Part shown: positions 1-5,857 of the stretch, piece by piece
Layout of the letters: each line of letters opens with the position of its first letter
Position numbering within the stretch: the stretch's first letter is position 1
From: DAOTTW01 sp034437615
GTDB lineage: Bacteria > Chloroflexota > Anaerolineae > Aggregatilineales > Phototrophicaceae
Assembly (NCBI GenBank): GCA_034437615.1
Contig: DAOTTW010000215.1
Coordinates: 1 to 12,798, forward strand
DNA length: 12,798 nt
Reading direction: 5' to 3'
Translations under genes and position numbers: made by a program
Notes under the pieces: model-generated
What the model was told of the DNA's origin: nothing
What the model saw: the letters and a program-made list of their open reading frames with translations, nothing else
The model's database searches: none

Positions 1-183
1 CAGGCGCTTGATACAGGTCTCATCCGCGTCGGGGCAGGCGATAGTCAGCCTGTGTCAGCATCCGACGTAGCAGAGCAGCAAGCCAGATTACAGCGCCACC
101 TGAACGAAGCCGCAGCGTATCGCCGTTACTGGCTGACGTTGCCGCGTTTGCACGGCCTGCAAGCGCCGACCAACGGCGTCTGA
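1..183 (+). CDS. C-terminal end of an unrecognised protein (partial)
   Basis: Frame 1 is open from the first base to a TGA at 181-183, giving 60 residues. The 5' part lies outside the window. The visible tail holds a polar stretch (ASDVAEQQARLQRHLNEAAA) likely to be helical, followed by an aromatic and basic patch (YRRYWLTLPRLHGL). I see no catalytic motif, membrane segment or recognisable family signature, so no function is assigned. It runs in the same direction as treZ, but a 368-bp gap full of hairpins separates them, so a shared operon is doubtful. Support comes only from the open frame with codon choice like the neighbouring genes and a clean stop before the repeat-rich gap. Confidence 0.6.
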   Translation, partial: QALDTGLIRVGAGDSQPVSASDVAEQQARLQRHLNEAAAYRRYWLTLPRLHGLQAPTNGV

Positions 184-203
184 TGAAACCTGCTGTATGG
201 TCT

Positions 204-378
204 GGGGCGGCTTGCGCCGCCCCGTGACTACTCAGGTACGTGTCCTATGCTCAGTCGCCAGACGTTAAAACGTCCGGCTCTGGTACCGACAAGCCTGCTA
301 AAGCAGGCTGTATGCAGCGTGCGATAGCCCCCTTCAGGGGGGTTGGCCCTGCGGAAGCCGCTGGCTTTAGCCAGTGGC
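204..378. repeat. Cluster of five short stem-loops
   Basis: Five hairpins lie in 175 bp. (1) 204-223: GGGGCGGC and GCCGCCCC around TTGC. (2) 258-277: GACGT and ACGTC around TAAA, with an outer CC/GG pair. (3) 292-309: AGCCTGC and GCAGGCT around TAAA. (4) 328-341: CCCCC and GGGGG around TTCA. (5) 357-378: GCCGCTGGC and GCCAGTGGC around TTTA, nine pairs including one G-T. All loops are four bases, three of them TAAA or TTTA. None is followed by a T-run, so they are not typical intrinsic terminators, although the first lies only 20 bp after the upstream stop codon. Small open frames exist on both strands here but simply read through the palindromes. This looks like a compound dispersed repeat. 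Confidence 0.7.
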
Positions 379-430
379 GACACACACAGACTGGCCTGAG
401 TCGTTACGCACCCGTAGTCGTGCGTTTTTC

Positions 431-459
431 GTAGCGGACGCAGCAAGCCGCGTCCCTAC
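431..459 (-). repeat. REP-like hairpin element, copy 1
   Basis: GTAG and CTAC at the two edges enclose a GGACGC/GCGTCC stem with the 8-base loop AGCAAGCC. Read on the minus strand it starts with the GTAG tag directly before GGACGC. A core of 25 bases (435-459) is identical at 11350-11374. Copies with the same outer arms but different inner pairs occur at 2529-2553, 4279-4300, 9467-9490 and 11391-11414. It sits in the gap before treZ, with no T-run after it. Confidence 0.75.
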
Positions 460-471
460 GATCATGTAGGT

Positions 472-502
472 TTGTTTTCGTTCAGCCATTAAGTGATACA
501 AT
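472..502 (+). promoter_or_regulatory. Possible treZ promoter
   Basis: A TTGTTT (472-477) and a TACAAT (497-502) are separated by 19 bp, longer than the ideal 17. Transcription would begin near 509-510. The ATG at 510 would then have almost no leader, while the ATG at 552 would have a leader of about 42 bases containing a ribosome binding site. This is a motif match only. Confidence 0.3.
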
Positions 503-551
503 CAATCCCATGACAATAGCCAGCAACAGACACAAAACAAAGGCAAAGCAG

Positions 552-2432
552 ATGCGAGTTTATGAACAACAGGGTGCGCGTTACGACAATACAAAAGGCC
601 AAACGCGCTTTACCGTCTGGGCACCCCACCTTGAACGGGTCGAAGTGCTGCTGACGGAGCGCAACGAAGCGCTGCTGATGCGCAAAACAGCCACTGGCTA
701 TCACATTGCTGATGCGAACATCACTGAGGGGACGCGCTACATGTACCGCCTGCACACAGCAGAGGGCATCAAGGATCGGCCCGACATGGCTTCTTGCAGC
801 CAACCCGACGGCGTGCACAGCCCATCCGCAGTGGTTGACCTCAGTTACGATTGGACCGACGCAGGCTGGCACCCGCCGACGCTACGCAACAGCGTCTTTT
901 ATCAGCTACACGTCGGCACGTTCACGCCGGAGGGCACGTTTGAGGCCATCATCCCGCAGCTAGAGCGCCTTGCGGATTTCGGCATCACGACGCTGCAACT
1001 GCTGCCCATCGCGCAATTCCCCGGTGAGCGCAATTGGGGCTACGATGGCGTGCAGCTTTACGCGCCGCACAGCGCCTATGGTGGCGTGCGGGGCCTGCAA
1101 AAGCTGGTGGATGCCGCGCACCATACGGGCATCGCCGTCTACCTTGATCTGGTCTACAACCACCTGGGGCCAGAGGGCAATTACCTGTGGGATTACGGGC
1201 CGTACTTCGCGCATCGTTACGTCGGCCCCTGGGGTGATAGCGTGAACTACGATGGCCCCGGCAGCGATGCCGTGCGGCGCTTCTTCATCGACAACGCGCT
1301 GTACTGGCTGGAGCATTATCATATCGACGGCTTCCGGTTGGATGCCACGCACGCGCTGTATGATTTTTCGGCTTATCCATTCTTGGAGCACCTGACCGCC
1401 GAGATTCACGACTGGGGCGAGCGCTACAACAAGCGCATCACGGTGATCGCTGAAAATGACCGCAGCGACCGTAAGCTGCTGCTGCCGCGTGCGGCCAACG
1501 GCACGGGCCTGGATGCACAATGGCTGGATGACCTGCACCACACGCTGCACGTCGCGCTGACCGATGAAACAGGCGGCTACTATGCGGATTATGCGGATTT
1601 TGGGCTGATGCTGAAGGCGCTGCGTGAGGGCTTCAGCTATTCGGGGCAGTATTCCCCGGCACGTGAGCGCAGGCACGGCACTTACTCCGGCGACATCCCG
1701 GCAGATCGCTTCATCGTCTGCACGCAAAATCACGATCAGGTCGGCAACCGCATGTTAGGCGAACGGCTGAGCGCACTCACATCGTTTGAAGGGCAGAAAT
1801 TGGCCGCCGTGCTGCTGCTGACATCGCCTTACGTGCCGCTGATCTTCATGGGCGAGGAATACGGCGAGACCGCGCCCTTCCTGTATTTCATCGCGCATGG
1901 GGATGAAGGGCTGGTCGAGGCGGTGCGAGAGGGCCGTAAGCAAGAATTCGCCGCGTTCAAATGGCAGGGCGAGCCGCCCGACCCCGCAGACCCGCAGACC
2001 TTCGAGCGCTGCAAGCTGAACCATGAGCTACGCAAGCAAGAAGGCAGCGAAAACGCCCAACTGTATGACCTGTATGCCGCGCTGCTTCGGTTGCGGCGTC
2101 AGCAAGACAGCGCAATCAGTCATCCACAGCGCGTCGGCACACTTGTTTATGGGGATGCTGAGTCCCGCATAATCTGTGTTGAGCGCCGCCGAGATGGTTT
2201 TGCTTTGCGCATTTTCATGAATTTTCACCGTAGCGAAACGCAAAACCTGACAGCGCCCGACAATCACAATTACAGGTGGCGCAAGCTGTTTGATGCCTAT
2301 GACCCGCGCTGGTACGCTGGCGACAACAAGCCATTGCCTGAAGATTTGCCGGAGACGGTCACATTGCCGCCGCTGGGCTGGGTCATCTGCGGGGGGTCGT
2401 TGGGGGCCTTCAGTTCGATGGATCAGGGGTAG
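552..2432 (+). CDS. treZ: Malto-oligosyltrehalose trehalohydrolase (GH13)
   Basis: This enzyme releases trehalose from maltooligosyl-trehalose, the last step of the TreY-TreZ route from glycogen or maltodextrin, in the cytoplasm. The 626-residue protein begins with the N-terminal beta-sandwich typical of the family (RFTVWAP near residue 20). A GH13 barrel follows: FYQLHVGTFTPEGTF, NWGYDGVQLYAPHSAYGG and VYLDLVYNHLGPEGNY. The expected catalytic residues are present: Asp264 in GFRLDATHA, Glu301 in VIAENDR and Asp395 in NHDQVGNR. These motifs separate TreZ from plain glycogen-branching or debranching enzymes. The frame is also open from an ATG at 510, but that codon has no ribosome binding site. 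AAAGG at 538-542 is well placed for the ATG at 552, and the shorter N-terminus fits the family. No treY or treX is visible beside it. The gene converges on gnd. Confidence 0.93.
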   Translation: MRVYEQQGARYDNTKGQTRFTVWAPHLERVEVLLTERNEALLMRKTATGYHIADANITEGTRYMYRLHTAEGIKDRPDMASCSQPDGVHSPSAVVDLSYDWTDAGWHPPTLRNSVFYQLHVGTFTPEGTFEAIIPQLERLADFGITTLQLLPIAQFPGERNWGYDGVQLYAPHSAYGGVRGLQKLVDAAHHTGIAVYLDLVYNHLGPEGNYLWDYGPYFAHRYVGPWGDSVNYDGPGSDAVRRFFIDNALYWLEHYHIDGFRLDATHALYDFSAYPFLEHLTAEIHDWGERYNKRITVIAENDRSDRKLLLPRAANGTGLDAQWLDDLHHTLHVALTDETGGYYADYADFGLMLKALREGFSYSGQYSPARERRHGTYSGDIPADRFIVCTQNHDQVGNRMLGERLSALTSFEGQKLAAVLLLTSPYVPLIFMGEEYGETAPFLYFIAHGDEGLVEAVREGRKQEFAAFKWQGEPPDPADPQTFERCKLNHELRKQEGSENAQLYDLYAALLRLRRQQDSAISHPQRVGTLVYGDAESRIICVERRRDGFALRIFMNFHRSETQNLTAPDNHNYRWRKLFDAYDPRWYAGDNKPLPEDLPETVTLPPLGWVICGGSLGAFSSMDQG

Positions 2433-2458
2433 GTTTTTGATGTTTGACCGTATTTTAT

Positions 2459-2501
2459 GGCGGCTGACGCCGCCCCGGACAGGTCAGTGCCCTGTCCCTA
2501 C
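2459..2501 (-). repeat. REP-like element, left half of doublet A
   Basis: Two adjacent hairpins. The first is GGCGGC and GCCGCC around TGAC (2459-2474). The second is GGACAGG and CCTGTCC around a 7-base loop (2477-2497), followed by CTAC (2498-2501). Read on the minus strand it is a GTAG tag, a GGACAGG stem-loop, then GGGG and a GGCGGC hairpin with loop GTCA. The same order (tag, GGA stem, TCCGGGG, GG-rich hairpin with loop GTCA) is found at 11391-11433 with a different inner stem. It lies between the convergent ends of treZ and gnd and might also help end transcription. Neither hairpin has a T-run after it. Confidence 0.7.
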
Positions 2502-2528
2502 AGGGTCGCAATCATTCACAACAGGTCT

Positions 2529-2553
2529 GTAGGGACGTGCAATGGCGCGTCCG
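2529..2553 (+). repeat. REP-like element, right half of doublet A
   Basis: The GTAG tag (2529-2532) is followed by an 8-pair stem, GGACGTGC and GCGCGTCC around AATG (one T-G pair), at 2533-2552. It faces the minus-strand element ending at 2501 across a 27-base spacer. The minus-strand reading of that spacer starts AGACCTGTTGTGAA, the same spacer start as in doublet B (11375-11390). The rest of the gap to the gnd stop (2554-2674) holds no gene I can support. Confidence 0.7.
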
Positions 2554-2629
2554 CCACACAGGAACAACGAAAAACCAAATACCTACCCCTGAAAAGAGGG
2601 ATTGAGGGGGTGAGGGCCAAGTTGCGGGC

Positions 2630-2648
2630 AAAACATGCCTGCCTGAGT
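2630..2648 (+). repeat. 19-bp dispersed repeat, copy 1
   Basis: AAAACATGCCTGCCTGAGT recurs with one mismatch (C for T at the seventh base) at 12606-12624. Both copies lie shortly beyond the stop of a gene, gnd here and the SIS gene there. It is not a clear palindrome and no function is evident. Confidence 0.45.
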
Positions 2649-2674
2649 AGTTACCAGCGCTACCTGAGAGGCGG

Positions 2675-4129
2675 CTAGGCCTCGTATGAGCCGGCGGTGA
2701 CGTTGCCGCCACTGCCCGTCCAATTTGTATGGAAGAACTGGCCGCGCTCACGGTCGATGCGCTCATAGGTGTGTGCGCCGAAGTAATCGCGTTGGGCTTG
2801 CAGCAGGTTCGCAGGCAGGCTCCCATGCCGATAGCCATCATAGAAGGCCAGCGCGCTGCTCATGGCCGGGGCAGGCACGCCCGCCGAGGCAGCCGTCGCA
2901 ATCACGCGCCGCCAGGCCGCCTGTGCGTTGTGGATCGCTTGCTTGAAGTAATCATCCAGCAAGAGGTTGCTCAGGTGCGGGTTGCTGTCGTAGGCTTTCT
3001 TGATATCCGCCAGGAAAGCCGAGCGGATGATGCAGCCCTCACGCCACATCAGCGCCACGCCACCGTAATTCAGGTTCCAATCGTAGGTTGCGGCGGCCTG
3101 CTGCATCAGCATATAGCCCTGTGTGTAGCTGATGATCTTGGAGGCGTACAACGCTTGTTCCAGGTCATCAATGAAGGCGGCGCGGTCCCCATCAAAGCTG
3201 AAGTCGGGGCCTTGCAGCACTTTCGACGCTTCGACGCGCTGTTCCTTGAGTGCAGATAAGAAGCGCGACATCACGGCCTCTGCAATCAACGTAAGCGGGA
3301 TGCCTTCTTCCAGCGCGGTGACGGCGGTCCATTTGCCCGTACCTTTCTGGCCTGCCATATCCAGGATTTTGCGCACGAGTGGCTCACCGTCGTCGTCTTT
3401 GAAGGCCAGGATGTTGCCGGTAATCTCGATCAGGAACGAATCCAGCACGCCGTTATTCCAGCGCCGGAATACGTCGCTCATCTCGTCGGGCGTCAGGCCG
3501 AGCACCTCATCCATCAGGTGAAAGGCCTCAGAGATCAACTGCATGTCGCCGTATTCGATGCCGTTATGCACCATCTTCACGAAATGGCCTGCGCCGTCCT
3601 CGCCCACGTAATCACAGCAGGGCGTGCCATCATCGACCTTTGCCGCGATGGATTGCAGGATGCCCTTGACGTGTGGCCAGGCTTCCGGTGAGCCACCCGG
3701 CATGATGGACGGGCCGAAACGCGCCCCTTCTTCGCCGCCGCTGATGCCTGTGCCCACAAAGTAGATGCCTTGCTCCTGCAAGCTCTCGGTGCGGCGGCGT
3801 GTATCATGAAAGTTGGAGTTGCCGCCGTCGATGATGATGTCGCCTGCTTCCAGGTGTGGCGTAAGCTGCTCAATCACCTTATCGACAGCCGCACCCGCCT
3901 TGACCATCAGCATCACGCGGCGCGGGCGCTTTAGCTCTGCGGTTAGCGCCTCGATGTTGTGCGTGCCGATGACTTGGGTGCCTGCGGCCTCATTCGCGAC
4001 AAAGTGATCCACTTTTTCCGTCGTGCGGTTATACACAGCGACGGTGTAGCCGTGATCGTTCATATTCAGGACGAGGTTTTGGCCCATGACGGCCAACCCG
4101 ATCAGACCAATATCTGCATTGCCAGCCAT
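2675..4129 (-). CDS. gnd: 6-phosphogluconate dehydrogenase, decarboxylating (NADP-type)
   Basis: Oxidatively decarboxylates 6-phosphogluconate to ribulose 5-phosphate, making NADPH in the oxidative pentose phosphate pathway. It is cytoplasmic and usually a homodimer. At 484 residues it has the standard length of the long-chain type. The N-terminal Rossmann fold shows GLAVMG (11-16) and VYNRTTEKV, whose Arg-Thr after Asn is the usual NADP-binding choice. IIDGGNSNFHDT (99-110), FVGTGISGGEEGARFGPSIM (124-143) and GHFVKMVHNGIEYGDMQ (181-197) form the active site, with catalytic Lys185 and Glu192. The C-terminus carries the substrate-binding FGAHTYERID tail and ends in the usual flexible Gly-rich segment. 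TGAGGAA lies 7 bases before the ATG, supporting this start. It is divergent from the lacI-type gene and convergent with treZ, so probably a single-gene unit. No convincing promoter was found for it by eye. Confidence 0.97.
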   Translation of the reverse strand: MAGNADIGLIGLAVMGQNLVLNMNDHGYTVAVYNRTTEKVDHFVANEAAGTQVIGTHNIEALTAELKRPRRVMLMVKAGAAVDKVIEQLTPHLEAGDIIIDGGNSNFHDTRRRTESLQEQGIYFVGTGISGGEEGARFGPSIMPGGSPEAWPHVKGILQSIAAKVDDGTPCCDYVGEDGAGHFVKMVHNGIEYGDMQLISEAFHLMDEVLGLTPDEMSDVFRRWNNGVLDSFLIEITGNILAFKDDDGEPLVRKILDMAGQKGTGKWTAVTALEEGIPLTLIAEAVMSRFLSALKEQRVEASKVLQGPDFSFDGDRAAFIDDLEQALYASKIISYTQGYMLMQQAAATYDWNLNYGGVALMWREGCIIRSAFLADIKKAYDSNPHLSNLLLDDYFKQAIHNAQAAWRRVIATAASAGVPAPAMSSALAFYDGYRHGSLPANLLQAQRDYFGAHTYERIDRERGQFFHTNWTGSGGNVTAGSYEA

Positions 4130-4243
4130 ATCTTGTTCCTCAGCTTGTGTGTGGTTCGGTGAACCATGCGTGCGTGTTCGTCTAACATGGTAATGCGTTG
4201 GTTGCTGCCTGCCAACCGCATAACTATAAGTGTTGTATCCGTA

Positions 4244-4273
4244 TTCAGTTGATTTCAGTTGATTTCAGTTGAT
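4244..4273. repeat. Three perfect tandem copies of TTCAGTTGAT
   Basis: The decamer TTCAGTTGAT is repeated exactly at 4244-4253, 4254-4263 and 4264-4273 in the gnd/lacI divergent gap, about 115 bp upstream of the gnd start. One further exact copy lies at 12631-12640, upstream of the last open frame. The 10-bp spacing puts the copies on nearly the same DNA face, as for an iterated protein-binding site, but a replication-slippage repeat is equally possible. Confidence 0.75.
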
Positions 4274-4278
4274 CTTGG

Positions 4279-4300
4279 CGGACGCCATTCATGGCGTCCG
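4279..4300 (-). repeat. REP-like hairpin, untagged copy
   Basis: Perfect 9-pair stem, CGGACGCCA and TGGCGTCCG, around TTCA. It has the GGACG/CGTCC outer arms of the family but no GTAG/CTAC tag beside it. It lies directly after the TTCAGTTGAT repeats, between gnd and the lacI-type gene. The stretch from 4301 to 4433 shows nothing I can name. Confidence 0.65.
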
Positions 4301-4433
4301 AAACTCGACAATACGTTTCAACCGAATTCGATACACAACCTGAATATACCGAGGATGTGTTTCAAATCGGTGACGAATTGCCCCGCAGCACATGCACAGC
4401 CGCACACCATTTTGTGCAAATTGCCGATTCTGC

Positions 4434-4462
4434 TTGACAGGTGACAGGCGTCATGCTAATCT
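4434..4462 (+). promoter_or_regulatory. Promoter of the lacI-type gene
   Basis: A perfect TTGACA (4434-4439) is followed after exactly 17 bp by TAATCT (4457-4462), preceded by TG at 4454-4455 as in an extended -10. Transcription would start near 4469, just before the first operator at 4477-4490, so a bound repressor would block it. A second perfect -10 hexamer, TATAAT at 4513-4518, lacks a recognisable -35 at 16-18 bp. It could be an additional weak start. Confidence 0.5.
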
Positions 4463-4476
4463 ATGGCTAAGCTTGT

Positions 4477-4490
4477 TGGGAACGCTCTCA
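4477..4490. promoter_or_regulatory. LacI-type operator O1
   Basis: TGGGAACGCTCTCA is an imperfect 14-bp palindrome with a central CG, the hallmark of LacI-family sites. It shares the right half CGCTCT with the second site. It begins just after the predicted transcription start, a position suited to repression. The likely ligand protein is the regulator encoded at 4637. Confidence 0.6.
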
Positions 4491-4561
4491 AATTTTATGG
4501 GCGAGATGCTTATATAATGGCGTATAAGCGCAAGACGGGCGTCATTTTTTCGTCAATTTTT

Positions 4562-4575
4562 TGAGAGCGCTCTAG
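4562..4575. promoter_or_regulatory. LacI-type operator O2
   Basis: TGAGAGCGCTCTAG is a nearly perfect palindrome with central CG (only the outermost two pairs are imperfect). Its centre is 85 bp from that of O1, close to eight helical turns, so a tetramer or paired dimers could loop the DNA between them. It lies 62 bp before the regulator's ATG. No similar site was seen before the binding-protein gene or the GH3 gene. Confidence 0.65.
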
Positions 4576-4636
4576 CAAAATAGTACAAAAAACTAGCTGT
4601 AGCGAACTAAATTTATTCTAAAACGACGGTTTACTC

Positions 4637-5665
4637 ATGGAAAAACGCTTAACCCTGGAAAAAATCGGTGTGTTGGCTGGCGTATCGCGCTCGACGGTAT
4701 CGCGTGTGATTAACGACCATCCCAATATCCGGCCAGAGGTGCGCCAGCGTGTTAAGACCGTTATCGCGCAGACGGGCTACCAGCCGAATCATGCAGCCCG
4801 CTCATTGGCTTCGACGCAATCGCGCATCCTGGGTATCGTCATCCCTAGCTTTTTCAATTCGCTCTTCTCCGACCCCTACTTCCCACGATTGATCCAGGGC
4901 ATTTCGCAGGCCAGCAACGCACATCACTACGTCCCATCGCTATTTCTATTCAACAATCAGGATGAGCAGCGCAGCGTATTACAGCGCGTGCTGGGTAGTG
5001 GCATGATGGACGGCTTGATTGTCACGGCAGATCGCCATGACATCACGTTGGTAGATGAACTGACGACCATGAGCGTGCCGTTTGTGCTGGTCGGACGCCC
5101 GGCGCAAGCGGAATCGCAGGGCATCAGCTATGTGGATGCCGATAACGTCTCTGGGGGTTACAACGCAACCGCGCACCTGCTTCGGCGCGGCTATCGGCGG
5201 ATTGGGGCGATTGTCGTGCCCTTCAACACAGCAGGGCAGGACCGTTACGCGGGGTATCAGCAGGCGCTTATGCAGCACGGCATCGCGTTGGATGAGGGCC
5301 TGATTGCACAGGCCGATTTCAGCGAAGCATCCGGTTACGCTGGCATGAAGCACCTGCTGCCTGCAAAGCCAGACGCGGTTTTCGTCTCATCCGACACGAT
5401 GGCGTTTGGGGCGATGCGTGCGTTGCAAGAGGCAGGGCTGCGCGTGCCTGATGACGTGGCCATCGTCGGCTTCGATGATCTGCCACCTGCGCACAGCACC
5501 AATCCACCGCTGACGACTGTGCGGCAACCCATCAAACGCACGGGCGCTCTGGCCGTTGAAACCCTGCTGGATATGCTGGCGACGAGCGTCACGCCTGAGC
5601 GCCGCATTGTCCTTCCAACTGAGTTAGTGATCCGCGTCAGTTGTGGCGCGGTGAACGACGCATAG
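4637..5665 (+). CDS. LacI/GalR-family transcriptional regulator
   Basis: A 342-residue DNA-binding regulator expected to sense a sugar. The N-terminus is a classical LacI helix-turn-helix (LTLEKIGVLAGVSRSTVSRVI, residues 5-25), followed by the hinge PNHAARSLAS (about 50-59), which inserts in the minor groove at the central CG. The rest is a periplasmic-binding-protein-like sensor: ILGIVIPSFFN, GLIVTADRHD, FVLVGRP, YVDADNVSGGYNATAHLL, RRIGAIVVP, DAVFVSSDTMAFGAM and VAIVGFDDLPPAHSTNPPLT. The length is normal. The start is set by the HTH; upstream there is only a poor ribosome binding site. Two operators and a promoter precede it, so autoregulation is likely. It heads a co-directional set of transporter and hydrolase genes and is the natural regulator for them. 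The sugar sensed cannot be read from the sequence. Confidence 0.95.
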   Translation: MEKRLTLEKIGVLAGVSRSTVSRVINDHPNIRPEVRQRVKTVIAQTGYQPNHAARSLASTQSRILGIVIPSFFNSLFSDPYFPRLIQGISQASNAHHYVPSLFLFNNQDEQRSVLQRVLGSGMMDGLIVTADRHDITLVDELTTMSVPFVLVGRPAQAESQGISYVDADNVSGGYNATAHLLRRGYRRIGAIVVPFNTAGQDRYAGYQQALMQHGIALDEGLIAQADFSEASGYAGMKHLLPAKPDAVFVSSDTMAFGAMRALQEAGLRVPDDVAIVGFDDLPPAHSTNPPLTTVRQPIKRTGALAVETLLDMLATSVTPERRIVLPTELVIRVSCGAVNDA

Positions 5666-5711
5666 CCATCGTGTGAAAGGAGCACAACGCACACATAAGC
5701 CAACGAAACAC

Positions 5712-5727
5712 GCATCGTCAACGATGC
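5712..5727. other. Stem-loop between regulator and transporter genes
   Basis: GCATCG and CGATGC enclose the loop TCAA. No T-run follows, so it should not be a strong terminator, and transcription from the regulator may continue into the transporter. It could also be a short inverted protein-binding site, but its centre is CA rather than the CG of the operators above. Confidence 0.4.
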
Positions 5728-5799
5728 ACACACGCACAGCCCAGTTTAACAGGTATACATCGCAGCATTGCATCACCGTAGCGCAAAAATTACATCTGT

Positions 5800-5849
5800 T
5801 TGATAGCCATTGTCTGATACGACGTAATACTAAACTAGGAACCAAAGGA
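5800..5849 (+). promoter_or_regulatory. Weak promoter candidate and ribosome binding site of the binding-protein gene
   Basis: TTGATA (5800-5805) and TAATAC (5825-5830) form a promoter-like pair with a long 19-bp spacer, a weak call. AAAGGA at 5844-5849 lies 8 bases before the ATG at 5858 and is a good ribosome binding site fixing that start. No LacI-type operator overlaps this region. Confidence 0.35.
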
Positions 5850-5857
5850 AAAAACTG

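Noticed and set aside
204..378. CRISPR array
   Set aside because: The hairpins differ from each other, and there is no constant repeat with regular unique spacers.
228..446. Small frames on both strands before treZ
   Set aside because: They read through palindromic repeats, have no ribosome binding sites, and match each other only because of the inverted symmetry.
960..1733. Antisense frame of 257 codons opposite treZ
   Set aside because: It lies wholly within the GH13 barrel coding region, with no motif or ribosome binding site of its own.
4513..4518. TATAAT as the main regulator promoter
   Set aside because: The hexamer is perfect but has no -35 within 16-18 bp and no extended -10. The TTGACA/TAATCT pair upstream is better supported.
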